Assembly: GCA_945859605.1 (NCBI GenBank)
Contig: OX243811.1
Coordinates: forward strand, 56,663,069-56,727,068
Direction of reading: 5' to 3'
Length of the DNA: 64,000 bases
Source: Lumbricus rubellus
Lineage: Eukaryota > Annelida > Clitellata > Crassiclitellata > Lumbricidae
Shown: positions 1 to 12,872 of the stretch, piece after piece
Position numbering within the stretch: position 1 is the stretch's first letter
Layout: the number at the start of each line of letters is the position of its first letter
Position numbers and translations under genes: made by a program
Notes under the pieces: model-generated
Databases searched by the model: none
What the model was told of the DNA's origin: nothing
The model's input: only the letters and a program-made list of their open reading frames with translations

Positions 1-250
1 CCTACCCCACCCCACCCAGCTCCCAGTCCTATATAAGGTAACCGGCGCTGCCAGGAAATTTAAGCATTTCACCTCCACTCCGCCCTCACCACTCCGAAGC
101 CCACCCAACTCCACAGGCACCTATAGCCCACCCCTGGGGTAACCGGGGTTTTTCAAGAAACTTTTGTTCGGCTGGCGAATTTTGGCTCACCAGGCCCCAC
201 CCCGCCAACCCCTCCACTTTGTGTTGCTGATGGCCAGCTGTCTAGATGTA
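1..250. repeat. Dispersed repeat fragment, related to 4.57-4.87 kb
   Basis: ACCGGCGCTGCCAGGAAATTTA resembles 4578-4599, and the GGCCAGCTGTCTAGAT end resembles 4794-4840. No coding potential. Confidence 0.3.
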
Positions 251-679
251 AGATTTCAGGTTAATAACTGCATGCGAAACTTCACAGTGCATTCTGTGCA
301 AACATACATGTATACGTATAGACACATAGCCTATACGCACATTCTTTTTTTAGGCCCTATATATAGACAACTATGTACAGTGTACACATATCAAGCCTGA
401 AGCTTCACTTGTGTCCGTTTTATGCATATATAATATATGCGTATGAATGGACACACATACTAAAGTCCATATTCGTTCGTTCATCCGCAAAAGTAGGTCT
501 CGATCAGTCTTGCTTATGCACAGGTTTTCTCCTCGGACGCAAAGCTGCTGTGGACCGTAATCCTCCATCGTTTTAACGGATATAGGAACAAGCCCTTCCT
601 ATAATCCTCTGCTATATGTATATATGCGGACTGACCGTGTTTATATGACTATACACCAAATATAGGCTATGCGTATACC
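251..679. other. Unannotated AT-rich stretch
   Basis: I see nothing beyond TATA-rich microsatellite-like patches. Confidence 0.3.
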
Positions 680-905
680 ATTCACGATACATATACATAT
701 ACACACTATACATATACATATATACATATATACATACATGTATACATATATATGAACGTATTCAACACACAAGCGCACACACAGACACAGTCACGTAGAC
801 AAACAGTCACAAACGCACGCACACACACACACACGCATGCACACACACACACACACACTCACACTCAAACCTTTATATATATATATATATATAGTATATA
901 TTACA
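680..905. repeat. TA/CA microsatellite cluster
   Basis: Mixed (CATATA)n, (CA)n around 775-860 and (TA)n around 873-892. Confidence 0.9.
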
Positions 906-1146
906 CAGCATATAGCTTATTGTGTTGTCTGCGTACATATAGTAGGCCTATAGACTATTATTTTTGGTACTTCAGACTGTTCGCTTCGTTTCAGATGTCC
1001 ATAATAATAGTACCGGTATACGTACTGATTCGTATCTTGACTTGAATGCATATACGGCTTTTCATGAGCCTGCACTGACAACACTCAGCTGCTGCCTTTA
1101 ACTGAAGAGTAGCGCTATAGAAATTTGGAGTTTGCGATTACTAAAA

Positions 1147-1500
1147 ACATGATTTGTAATTGTAATTGTAAAAGAACATTTATATAGCGCCACTTCAAGA
1201 GAACTCCTCAGAGGCGCTCCCGACCTGACACCAGACCATAATCAAAGAGAATGGTTTTCAAACGCTTGCGGAAAAGGGGCAAAGAAAGACAAAGAAGTTC
1301 ATTACGGAGACTAATAGGTAACTTATTCCAGAAAGACCATAGCAAAACTTCTATGCAGCACTGTGGAAGATCGAGCCATAGGAACAACCAGGTCACCATG
1401 CGTTGCAGAGCGAAGGAATCTACGGCCTGGAATGGATAGCACAGGCACACAAAGTGAAGATAGATCGGAGCTTGGCCTGCTAGGCAATTACGCATGAGCA
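1147..1500 (-). mobile_element. LINE 3' end relic (CR1/L2-like)
   Basis: On the minus strand the frame reads SFWNKLPISLRNELL and LFRKRLKTILF, the typical C-terminus of ORF2 in CR1/L2/I-type LINEs. A 'gcgcctctgag' and 'gcgctatataaat'-type 3' UTR follows, with a TTACAA-type tail near 1147-1170. Confidence 0.6.
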
Positions 1501-1689
1501 TTAGAATCTTAAACTCAATAGGTTTTTGTTACGGAAATGCACATAGCGCCTCAAAAATATACATGTATGCCTATAACCGGCACGTAGAACAACTTCGACC
1601 CATGCAACCACGGCTAAACGGACGCTCTTATAAACTGTATACGGAGCTTTCCCCGACTTTTACCAATATTTGGGTGCATGTGTACTTGT

Positions 1690-1870
1690 TATATAACGCT
1701 CCTTCAATATATCCACTCAGAAGCGCCCCGACTACAGCGCGGACACTGAATCGGAGTTTCAAGCCGAAGCGGACGAGCAATTACGGCGGCTTGAGGCAAA
1801 TTCTAACCTGCAACCGTCCGACTGCAAGGCAACGAACATACCCATTACACCACCGCATCACATAAGTTTT
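1690..1870. repeat. Dispersed repeat fragment shared with 21.4 kb
   Basis: It contains TCCTTCAA, CTCAGAAGCGCC and GACTACAGCGCGGACACTG, matching 21425-21480 in the same order. Probably an old SINE or LINE terminus; identity unknown. Confidence 0.4.
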
Positions 1871-2684
1871 GATTCTGAAGATATTTATATATCGTTTTTA
1901 AAGATGAGCGTCACATGGACTGCTATAAATATATATAGACTATGTATATATATATATATATTTATAGCCTATACTGAACAAAAAGTGAACATACGGACCT
2001 GTGGTGGAGCAGTCGGTGAAGTGACCATTCCACATGGATTGGGTGCAGAAAAGCCGATGGACATCTGTGGCAGAATTGTTGCAGTGAATGACCAGACTGT
2101 CGCCCATTCGAACTGACCAACCGTTCGAGATGGACATCACATCCGGACAACCAATCACTTGAAAGAAGAAGAAAACAATGACGACATGAAAAATGAACGG
2201 AAATGATTGACTGCAGCAGCAGAGATCGGATGAGTCATGCCCACTGCAGTCGGATGATGATGACGACGAGATGTCTCTTGATGACGCTAATGATGACGAG
2301 GTAACTACTTAATTTTGATGACGCTAATGATGACGATGACGTTGACGATGATAGGGCATGCAGAATGGCATGAGGAATTTTCGTATAGAGCGTATAGGCT
2401 ACATGTGTCAGTGTAAAGACTTGTCAGCATCCGTTCTACAGTGAATTGTAAGCGTTGTGTGAGTTTGAAATCAAACGAAAATTATTATTGTCTTTCCTCG
2501 ATCAGAATAGCATCATAACTCAGTTTGTAATATTATAGCTACTCAATTATACAAGGCTTTCTAAAGTTTCTATAGTTAGAGTCTACAATAAATTGTGTTG
2601 AAGCAGTTCGATGTAAAAATCATAACCATAATTTATATGACACAGATAGTCAAAAAATGCATAAAGCTTGCTCAGGACAAGACG
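1871..2684. other. Unannotated stretch
   Basis: The only structure is a local duplication of TGATGACGCTAATGATGACGA (2279 and 2318) and TA runs. No gene seen. Confidence 0.3.
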
Positions 2685-2825
2685 CTTCCTCCTCCTCCTC
2701 CTCCTCCTCCTCTTCCTCCTCCTCCTCCTCCTCTCCTGCTCCTCCTCCTCTCCTGCTGCTCCTCCTCCACTCCTCTTCGTCCACTTCCTCCTCCTTCTCT
2801 TTTCCCCACCACCTCCTGCTCCTCC
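2685..2825. repeat. (CTC)n polypyrimidine tract
   Basis: About 140 bp of CTC/CTT triplets; apparent Pro, Ser or Leu runs in its frames are artefacts. Confidence 0.9.
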
Positions 2826-3195
2826 TACGCAGATACTACAGACTTTATTACAGCTCAGCGTCACGACACTCGTAGGCTATAATAATACGCTCGAATTATC
2901 CTTTGATCTCTTAATACTTCGATAATGCCGACTGTTTTCTCTGCGTGTAGCCACTCACATCCTTACCAATAATACAAGTCGGTCGGTGGGTCGGTTGATG
3001 ACTCTGTCGGTGGCTTATTAACCAACCCCACAACGAGTTCCTCTCTATACACACGGTAACACACCGGATCCAATGCAGGTCGTGCATGTTACAATCGATC
3101 CTAAACACCGGCGCTAAACGAATGCACAATGAGTATAGAGTCTGCTGCATGGTTCCTGGGTGTAGGTCTATGCAGATTGGAACCTGAACAGAGTC

Positions 3196-3256
3196 CTCTC
3201 TCTCTCTCTCTCTGTCTCTCCCTCTGTCTCTCTCTGTCTCTCTCTGTCTGTCTGTC

Positions 3257-3301
<45 letters not shown>

Positions 3302-3340
3302 GTCTCTATCTCTATCTCTGTCTGTGTCTCTGTCTGTGTC

Positions 3341-3435
<95 letters not shown>
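3196..3435. repeat. (TC)n / (TCTG)n tract
   Basis: 240 bp of pure pyrimidine-G alternation with CTGT tetramers. Confidence 0.95.
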
Positions 3436-3439
<4 letters not shown>

Positions 3440-4569
3440 TAGTTCATACTGCGTGGCTACTTCATTGCTGAACCGAACGACGGGGATTCATAAAAGCCAG
3501 TCATCTTTACAGACTGTTTAATTTCCCAGTTCATTACTAGGTACACCGTCGTCGCCATCGTCGTCGTTTAGACCCCATGCAGGCAACCGACGACCGGCGC
3601 TCATGACCACCGACGACGCCAACTAGTCAATTTATATAGCGCCGTAAAATCTGTCCCGACTTCAAAGATGGCGGCGATGTTGTCCGCAGGTCGTGTTAGA
3701 ACTGAGGACGTCCCTAAGGATGCATGTGCTGCGATCGTGCGGTGGATCAATGCAGACGTGAATCACGTGATTTAGTTTTTGAAGCTGACGTTTAGAGGTC
3801 AACCATCCGGGTCGTTCAGTGATCGTAAAAAACAATCACGACAGATGTCATGCACGATGAAAAAAGTATTATTGTGGTCTTGGTTAGTAGAACGCTGCGA
3901 CGATTTCGGCGAGGAACTTGGGGGAAGACTGCACTTGAGTTAAGTTTCTAAATCATTGTGGTTTACTTTTATTGTTCAGCGTGGTACAAATTCGTGCGGT
4001 TCAAACAAGGTCGACGTGACATTGTTGTAGGTACGGTAGCCTATATATAAGGGAGGCTTGTTGTTCTGGTGTCCGGTTCTATGAGACTATGGCAGAGGTC
4101 CGTAAATGTCAAAGCGATGCAGGTCGGTGGACAAGATTTGCAGACTAGACAACGAGCCATGAAAAAACTGAGTGTATAACCTACGGTCCAGCTGAAGCAT
4201 GGCTTGCATAAGCCGATAAGCGTCGTTTTTTTAGACTGTGACGTAGAAATATAGCTGAACGCTTAGTGGCCGCCAAGGATCCTGAGGCGACCGTTCGGTG
4301 TAGTTTGTAGATACATCACATTCTAGACAGAGAGGAACTGCTTGAAAAGACTAGATTCTTTTAAGTCAAGTTCGCCTACATGTTGACATGCCGCAGCATC
4401 CATTGGATGAAATAGAACAATTGAAGGCAATTCGCGCTCCTATATAGTTATGGCAATCACAATCCCCAATATAAGCTTACAGCACACTTTTGTTCAAGCC
4501 ACTCATCAAAATAATATATTTTGATATAATAATTATAGACTTCTAGGCTAAAAGATTTACTAGCTATAT
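3436..4569. other. Unannotated stretch with candidate promoter motif
   Basis: It contains a YY1-type AAGATGGCGGC (3665-3675) starting a 35-codon frame. Nothing else was recognised. Confidence 0.3.
3665..3675 (+). promoter_or_regulatory. YY1-type motif overlapping an ATG
   Basis: AAGATGGCGGC is typical of motifs just downstream of transcription starts. The ATG opens a 35-codon frame (3668-3775) of unknown meaning. Confidence 0.25.
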
Positions 4570-4870
4570 AGATTACCCGGCGTTGCTCTGGAAATTTATG
4601 TTTTTGAAGCAAAACTCCACTACATGGTCAGGGTATAGGGTGGGGTGTGGGCGGGGTAGTCCTGGTCGGCTCTGCCTTGGTGCAAGGTTTCAAGTGGTAG
4701 TTGCGAACGTGTGGCCAAGGTGTGGAAATGGAGTGTTTTATGTTAGTGAAATTTCGGTTCATCGCCTCAACCCACTCTCAGGGTAAAGGAATTGGCCAGC
4801 CCCTTCACTTGGTGGCTCTGGTGGCTCTCTGTCTAGGTTTCAGCAGGTCAATACCGCCGAAACTGTTTTC
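4570..4870. repeat. Dispersed repeat fragment related to window start
   Basis: Starts ACCCGGCGTTGCTCTGGAAAT and shares scattered blocks with 1-250. Confidence 0.3.
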
Positions 4871-5051
4871 CTTTCTAGATATAGACCTAATACTTCAAAA
4901 TGCATATACATAGGCCTACATGGCCTACATGCATACATATTTCGAGGCCTGACGCAGAAAATGCCAACCGACATTATTACGGAAGATTAGAAAATGCATT
5001 TACGGCTTCTATTAATCTATCTCCATCCGCATAGTTTGGTTTCCCTCTCAC

Positions 5052-5465
5052 CTTCATACTTGATTAGAAAGTAAGGCGTATCGCAGCCATCTTCCCCCGT
5101 CAAGATGGCCACCTCGACCACGTGACTCGCTGACGTATAGACGAGACTCTCACGTGACCTGCCTCCGAAGATCGTGACGTTGCGTCCGTCGAATGGTTCT
5201 CTCACTGTTGCGTAGGCGTTGCACGTGACGACTGCAGAGGCCGTCGATGATGACGTCACCTGTGACGCAGCGAATCGCTTTCGTCCGAGGCTGAAGTCGT
5301 ATAGGGTGAGTTGGATGCGTTGTCCCTGGCGGGCGTGGATGAGCCACGGGGCCCTGCTGCCCCCACAGCTTGTCGACTCCGTCACGAGATTGGCCAGGTG
5401 ACCGCTCTGTGCGTCGGATACACTGATGCCGGCCATGCCATCGCAGATGTCACGCGGAGTCTGAA
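5052..5465 (-). CDS. CUB-like domain exon of SUEL-lectin/CUB gene
   Basis: A 414-bp minus-strand exon with acceptor AAAAAAACAG|TT and donor GAAG|gtgaga, phase 1 at both ends. It encodes about 138 residues with Cys spacing and strands resembling a CUB domain: an LTLYDFS strand, an IFGG turn, a VYTSASHVVEVAI strand and a closing YFLIKYE. CUB domains are extracellular binding modules. It follows the SUEL exon in the same phase and strand. The frame remains open upstream of the internal Met to the acceptor, so the exon starts at the splice site, not at a Met. Next exons would lie at lower coordinates and were not found. The CUB assignment is by pattern; other jelly-roll ectodomains are possible. 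Confidence 0.65.
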
Positions 5466-5579
5466 CTGTTTTTTTGTAGATTATAAAAAAGTCTTAGGTC
5501 TAAGTCTGTCTTAAATTATAAGACAGACTTTAAGAAGACAGTAATAACATCTCACAATCATCAAAATCTGAATTTCTGC

Positions 5580-5783
5580 TCAAGAAGGATTTAAACTTAA
5601 ATGGAACGGATTGGGGGACAGCACTGTGTCGGTGGACACGGTCACAGCATTTAAAAGGAACCTAGGAAAATTGGGGTATTAAAAGTTCCAGGTCAATTTT
5701 GCAGTGGTTCTAACACAGGCCTAGTGTCTTCTGAACCACTTAAAACCCATGTTATGTTATGTTATGTTATGTTATGTTATGTT
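5580..5783 (+). mobile_element. LINE 3' end relic with (TTATG)n tail
   Basis: A frame near 5600-5681 reads WNGLGDSTVSVDTVTAFKRN then a stop, the ORF2 C-terminal pattern WN.LPD.VV...V..FK..L. A short 3' UTR leads into six TTATG units (5752-5783). Confidence 0.6.
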
Positions 5784-6103
5784 AATGCCTATCTTCCAAC
5801 GACCAAGAATTTATCGGCGTAGGCTACTAACAGAACGGACGGCCTGCAGCGCAATGCAACAATATTACAAATAATAGATCTAACACGATATTAATACTGA
5901 TATTTAATACAATTAATTATTATGGCTATTATTGCTCTGATATTACTGTTGAAAGATGTGGGCCTGTTCCCTCAGATAACACAATTTCTAATTAAATAAC
6001 GCAAATCTCATGATTGGCCAAAGCCCTACACATATGGGGGGTGTTATCAACTCGCCATTGCTTTCGGTTGACCCTCTGCAATGTAGGGCTGTTTGCTTCA
6101 CCC

Positions 6104-6174
6104 TTAACCCTTTGATGCCGAGAGTGTAGTAAAATGCATGGGAAATCCTATACCCTCCGGCATCAAAGGGTTAA
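6104..6174. mobile_element. TTAA-flanked mini-palindrome (piggyBac-like miniature)
   Basis: TTAA, then CCCTTTGATGCCG, a loop, CGGCATCAAAGGG and TTAA. The arms are perfect inverted repeats; the unit is 63 bp plus flanks. Confidence 0.55.
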
Positions 6175-6260
6175 TCAGACAAGGCTGAATCATCAGAACT
6201 GATCACGCCATCTATATCGCACGCAAACATACGTAGGCCCTACAAACACAAGCGCTGAAA

Positions 6261-6368
6261 TACACACAAGCACGCCCAGATACACACAAGCACGCCCAGA
6301 TGCACACAAGCACACACAGATACACACACGCACACCCAGATACACACAAGCACACTCAGATACACACA
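6261..6368. repeat. 20-bp CA-rich minisatellite
   Basis: About five copies of a TACACACAAGCACGCCCAGA-like unit. Confidence 0.8.
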
Positions 6369-6902
6369 TCGCCAGTTGCTCCAAAATTTCTAAAGCGCTA
6401 CTCTAAGGCTGAGCGCTGCAGCGTACCAGTACCATCGGTCGTTCACATCCAAGAAGGAGGCGGTTCAGAATTGCCAAAATACACACATGCAAATACACAC
6501 ACATACTAAGTAAACTACACACTTAGGCCTATATAATTATAATCTACTTTTATATATAGTCTATGTAAATATATCTACACAGATAACTATATAGGCCTAT
6601 TATGGGTCTTTATAAACGTGTATGTATAAGTTTAATGACAAAAGCAGGTGACAACCGCATCTGGGTACCAACTATACCAAATAATGGGAACGATATTAAG
6701 TCAGATGTGGCCAGGATATAAGATTATAAGATAATGCGTTAACATTCATATACAGACCTATAGAGTATAGACGTACATACATGTACATATAAATAAATAT
6801 ACGTATATAACTATAATAGGCCTAGGCCTATATATATATATGTATATACGCAAACATATGCATGGGCATACAATTATGTATCTGATCAGTTTTGTTTTTT
6901 AC

Positions 6903-7178
6903 CTTTGACGCAGATATAACCAGCTTCGAGATACGGCTTGAGGTCATCTGGACATGGCTTCATGGCCGCAAACACAGCGTCCGGGATTCGAACCGTGCAC
7001 TTCCGTCTGGCCGAGCACTTGTAGTCAGCGAGGTCTCTGACGTCCGCGTAACAGCCCACGTGACCGTAGTCCTGCTTGACGCAACGACTCAGCTTCATTC
7101 GACCGTAGAGAGCAAAGGTCATGACGACGACGAAACCCATCTCACAGGTGGCATTGAAAGCCTCCGTTTCACAGAAGA
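6903..7178 (-). CDS. SUEL-type (rhamnose/galactose-binding) lectin domain exon
   Basis: About 92 residues with the SUEL/Gal_lectin pattern: FCETEAFNATC, ALYGR, a GCYADV segment, CSARRKCTVRI, FAAMKPCPDDLKPYLEAGY and ICVK at the end. Known of the family: these modules, first seen in sea urchin egg lectin and latrophilin/EVA-1, bind sugars outside the cell. The donor is GTCAAAG|gtaaaa (phase 1), matching the CUB-like exon. Two acceptors are possible: 7178, which gives phase 1 and fits both neighbours, or 7185, which gives phase 0 and has the better pyrimidine tract. The GGT repeat upstream is probably intronic although it stays open in this frame. Confidence 0.75.
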
Positions 7179-7197
7179 CTCCACTCTGACGAGGAGG

Positions 7198-7440
7198 AGC
7201 AGGCACACCACCAACACCACCAACGACACCACTACCAACACCACCAACACCACCAACACCACCAACACCAACACCACCACTACCAACACCAATACTACCA
7301 CCACCACCACCACCAACACCAACACCACTACTACCAACACCAATACTACCACCAATACCACTAATACCACTGCCTCCACCACCACCAACACCAGCAACAA
7401 CAACACCACCACCAGCACCGCTACTTCCACCACCACTGAC
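7198..7440. repeat. (ACC/ACA)n imperfect triplet array
   Basis: About 240 bp, probably intronic and adjacent to the SUEL exon acceptor. It reads as Gly or Thr runs in open frames. Confidence 0.85.
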
Positions 7441-7491
7441 AGCAGCAGCCGCAGCTATATAACAAAAGAAGAAAACAAAAGAAAACAATAG

Positions 7492-8670
<1,179 letters not shown>

Positions 8671-8758
<88 letters not shown>
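8671..8758. repeat. (TAA)n array, 3' flank of truncated retrotransposon
   Basis: About 29 AAT units directly follow the element 3' end. With the upstream array they form one target repeat split by the insertion, or tail plus target. Confidence 0.97.
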
Positions 8759-10586
8759 GCCTTCAGGGGTACATTCGCACAACTCGCCGGGGTCGAGGAC
8801 GACTGATCACACACTCATTAATGCATATAGCCTACATTTGTTGCACGTTATGCTAGTGTTTTGACAGCGGTTCACTGTTTATCAGGCACAGCCAGATGGT
8901 GTTTGCACTGCTTGAAACGGAAATAAAAGATGGTGTTATAATAAAAAAAAAATTAAACCTTGCAGTAACCTACAGGCTTATATATAGGCCTACACAATTA
9001 ACTTGTCTACGAATGTCGACATTGTATGGCTTCATACGGGTTCAATCATATGATAGACTTTGCTATGCAAACCTATTAGGGTATTATATTGTGTCGAATC
9101 TTTTTGTTGCAAATCTTCTATGCACAAAAATATGAAAACAGGATATGGATATCAGGGTCTAAATTTTCACTCCTTGCTGTCTCAGTTTTGCTGCGTGTAT
9201 AGAAACTACATGTATATAGGCCTAAGGTTTTTACGCAAACCTCAAATGGCATTGCAGGCTTACACGTACTTATTTTGCCTACGAACTTGGATGCTGTATA
9301 GCTTGCTGTTTGGTAGAGTGATGCCGGCGATCAAAGCAGTGTCGGGTCACTTTGGGAGATTGTCTGATTTACGGTGAAAATCTTGCGACTGGTCAAGCAC
9401 AAACAACGTGGGACAGATTATTAAGATCAGTGGCTCCCCTAGCGACAATCTCCGCAACTCAGTCAGTTGCATTGCTACTCGTTCGGGTGATGCCGTCTGC
9501 GGCGTCTGAATTATGCCTGAAACATTCTCAACTCGTCCGACATCCTAAAGCCTCCTCGTCTGCATGCGCACCGTCTTTTCTGTACAGCCATTTTATGCCT
9601 ACGTTGTTATGCCATACTCAATTGGGCTTATTAGGGTCAGGCTATATACGCATTATACCATAATATTATATGCTCAATTGGGCTTATTAGAGATAGACCA
9701 TGTTTTATGTGTCTGTCGTTGCTTAAGAATCGTAGCAATAATACACCGGTGAACAATGAGTTAGGCCTACTTTGTACGCTTAACTCTATCTCCTTGATTG
9801 CTTGGCTACGATGTCATTCAGGAAATCAGAACAGAATTTATAAATATATCTCCTAGAATGCATAATTGATTATCGTCAAATGCAATTTAATTTAAATCAT
9901 CCAATTACGATTATTTTGGATGTCAAATTATTTGTGACCGATTGCGAGTAACGCTGTTGAAGGAGTTTAAGAGTATCTCTCTCCTCTCCAAATATATCGA
10001 GGTGTAGAGAATAATTTTGTATATGCGGCCATTTATATACCTGGCATATCCCATGATTCAAACCGTTTCACCTCGTTTTTTCTGGCCATGTCCTCAAGTT
10101 TTCTTTCACTGAACAAGCGCTATATAACCGCAACAATAGACTAAAACAATAGAATGCAATGTTTCCTCTCACTCTCCAACCTTAGAGATGTAAGTGTACA
10201 TGTAGGGCCTATGCGCCACTTCATTTGATAACCTCAAGAAACACAGCCATAAATGAGATGAGTTAATTATCTTTTTTTACCCGAGGTACCTGTAGGATCC
10301 CTCGGGATTTCAAAATTATTATTTTTTAAGCAGCTTAATATAAAGCCGATTGTGTGCTTTTAGTAAACAGAGACTGCACAGAAAAAATGTTTTTAAATTT
10401 GTGCGCATAGAAGCTTGGATAAGCTACTGACAGGAGTGGGTGGGGGGGGGTTGAAAAATCTATGAATATGAATAGATTTGTTTAAAATTTTAAAAAATTA
10501 TTTGCTTGAAAACCTTTAACTAGGCTATTAGGTCTATACTCTATAGCCTACTCTTTCCACAATCCATCACTTATTTTATTACCTCG
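8759..10586. other. Unannotated AT-rich stretch
   Basis: CTCAATTGGGCTTATTAG occurs twice (about 9616 and 9674). A poly-G run lies near 10441. No gene seen. Confidence 0.3.
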
Positions 10587-10590
10587 TTAA

Positions 10591-11565
10591 CCCTCAGGCT
10601 ACCGAGCTTTTTTGTAACACTGACTACCAAGGGGGGGTGGTTACCACCCCCCCCCCTGGATTTTGGGTTTGGTTTGAGATATCATAACTTGTAATACACC
10701 TATGGATTCAGCATTCATTTCTGCACAAAATGGTATATTTAGGTTTAAAATATATGAAAGCACCCCGAAGTTATAAATTTTTTACCGTAGGCACCCGTCG
10801 ATTCCACAAAATGTATACTTTCGCATAAGCAAAATATTAGATTTTGTGTGTTTTTAACATAATTTATTTAATTAAAATAGTTTACATATAATAAAGTCCA
10901 ATGTTCAACTATAAAAACTAGTAATAAGTTAGTTTTAGTTACAATAAAAAGAGAAAAAACATGTAAAACATGCTGAAAAACGTTTACGCAGACTTATCGG
11001 TGTGCGTTGTAAAAAAACCCAACATTTTCACACATTTAAATTTATTTTGAGCACTTCCGGTCATCAAATGTCAAATTAATTGGTATCAAAAAATAGCCCT
11101 AAATGCCCTCTATAGAATGACATAATTTATTTCTCTTAAAAAATAAATTATGAATAATTTTTAATTGGAAAAACATGAAAATTTTATGAAAATAAAACAC
11201 CTTTTTATATATTTTAATTTATTTTGAGCACTTCCGGTTGTCCAAAGACAACTCCGTGACCACCACAATGTAGCCCCACATTTCCTCTACAGAATGGTGT
11301 AATTGGTGTCTCTTCATGTCAAAGGACGGATAAGATACAGCCGATATTCTAAGGGGGTGGTATCCACCCCCTTGGTGCCTCGGGTATATCGGGTATAACT
11401 TTTGAATGGTATGGTATATCATCACACATTTTAGCTCAAAATGTGTGCAAATGAATCCTCTACAGCCACCTAAAACGTCAAAATTTTATTCCTAACGAAA
11501 AAAGTTTGATTTGGGAAAAACCTAGGGGGGGCGGGTGGATACCACCCCCCCTGGTAGCCCGAGGG
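10591..11565. mobile_element. Non-autonomous piggyBac-like element with G/C palindromes
   Basis: 975 bp flanked by TTAA (10587-10590 and 11566-11569). Ends CCCTCAGGCTACC and its near-perfect inverse. TTAA duplication with CCCT ends is the piggyBac pattern. A GGGGGTGGTNNCCACCCCC palindrome sits just inside each end and again near 11345. No coding frame. Confidence 0.75.
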
Positions 11566-11569
11566 TTAA

Positions 11570-12403
11570 CAGGCAACTCTCGCCAAAACATTGTGCGGAC
11601 ACTTGGGGGGGGGGTAGTCTAACCAATGCCCCACAACAAATCGAATGAGCACCATGACCGGATTAGCACCCCCCCCTGATCCGCGGATTAGTATAATCTT
11701 AATCCCCACAGACCTAGGGCCTACATGTATAGGCTGACCTGCGGGTTAGCAAATCTTAAGTCGCGTAGACGTACACTGACGAATCTTGATTCGAGGATCA
11801 TTGTCGATTCTTGATGCTCATCAATATAATTAAACCTCGATCCGTCATTTCATGATCTGACGTCAGAAACGCATTCTGCATTTGTACAGAAGGCTTATCG
11901 TCGAACAGACTGCAGGAACCCTTCGCAGCAGCATCATATCGATCACTGACCTTGCAGCAGCAGCAATACGTATCGGCAGACAGATTAGACGACGGCCAGC
12001 TAGCAATAATGAGCTTAGAAAAGGCGATCCCTGTCGAGCTGGATGTTGCCGCAAGCACAAAGAGAATTATAGACCGTGGAGGAGAAGTAGGAGAAGGAAT
12101 CGAGAAGCATTGCCACTCATCCGCTCCAACTATTCGTGCACTGGAATAATTTCCTTCCACTCACTTCGCTCCCACACATATAGGTCTTCAACGAACTCCT
12201 CCAGCTACTTTCCTAATCGCTCCCCAAGGAAGCGAAAGCAGTCCATATAATTATAGTTCTGACAAAACGTCATTTCTGTTTAGTAGCGTAGACGTAAAAA
12301 TGGTGATTCCCATGAATGATCTATTATGTAGCGCCAGTATGAAATTTGGGTTAGAGTCAAAGTCGTGGTGTTGATTTTGACAGGTGCATTGCATATTATA
12401 GTG
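11570..12403. other. Unannotated stretch
   Basis: Contains poly-G/poly-C runs and open frames near 11880-12250 on both strands without recognisable domains. Confidence 0.25.
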
Positions 12404-12411
12404 GTTGATGG

Positions 12412-12674
12412 CAGAGGCGGATCCAGGGAGGCCAGTCCGGCCATGCCCCCCCATTTAGAAATGCCCATGTATCGTGCCCCCTTTCATTTTGAACCAAAAA
12501 AGGTTCTAAGATTTTCTAGGATGGAAAAGTGGTATGTTTTCTGACTTTTCGATCGGATGACTAAAAAAAGGTCGTCAGATTTTTCTGCCCATGGCAGAAT
12601 CAGCAAAAGTTTTCCGGACTCAATGTAACAAATTTTGCCCCCCCCCCCTTGGAAAATGTCTGTATCCGCTTCTG
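12412..12674. mobile_element. hAT-type MITE (CAGAGGCGGATCC end)
   Basis: 263 bp with ends CAGAGGCGGATCCAG and the inverse of CAGAAGCGGATACAG. Flanking 8-mers GTTGATGG and GTTGGTGT match at 6 of 8. Contains poly-C blocks; non-coding. Confidence 0.65.
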
Positions 12675-12793
12675 GTTGGTGTCATTATACAATGGTGCAA
12701 AAGAAGTCTTTAATTACTTAATTACTTATTCAATGACAGGTGATAGCCATTATTGTTGTTGCGCAATAATAATAATTGATTAGGCCTACTTAC

Positions 12794-12872
12794 CTGGAGT
12801 CTGTGTCTCTCCAAACGTGACGGATCTATTCAAAGAGACGAGACGCAGGAAAAAGACAATGGCGGAAAACAT
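12794..12872 (-). CDS. Candidate first coding exon (signal peptide) of the SUEL/CUB gene
   Basis: A 79-bp segment runs from ATG to CTCCAG|gtaagt. It encodes a hydrophobic N-terminus, MFSAIVFFLRLVSLN, then a polar stretch ending TQTP, in phase 1. That fits the SUEL exon at 7178 across an intron of about 5.6 kb. It is proposed from the strong donor, the signal-like peptide and matching phase; there is no homology support. Confidence 0.35.

Larger units (their letters stand above)
5466..6902 (-). other. Intron between SUEL and CUB-like exons
   Basis: It contains a 10-bp hairpin near 5506-5530, a LINE 3' relic with a (TTATG)n tail, a TTAA-flanked mini-palindrome (6104-6174), a CA-rich minisatellite (6261-6368) and TA-rich sequence (6520-6860). 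Confidence 0.5.

Noticed and set aside
3101..3521. Frames of Cys-Leu-Ser or Arg-Glu-Asp-Thr repeats
   Set aside because: Products of (TC)n/(TCTG)n simple sequence.
6886..7488. 200-codon minus-strand frame with Met, hydrophobic start and poly-Gly before the SUEL domain, looking like a secreted Gly-rich lectin
   Set aside because: The Gly run is a GGT microsatellite that stays open in several frames, and the hydrophobic start is followed by Ala/Gly triplet repeats. A good acceptor lies just before the SUEL sequence, so the repeat is more likely intronic.
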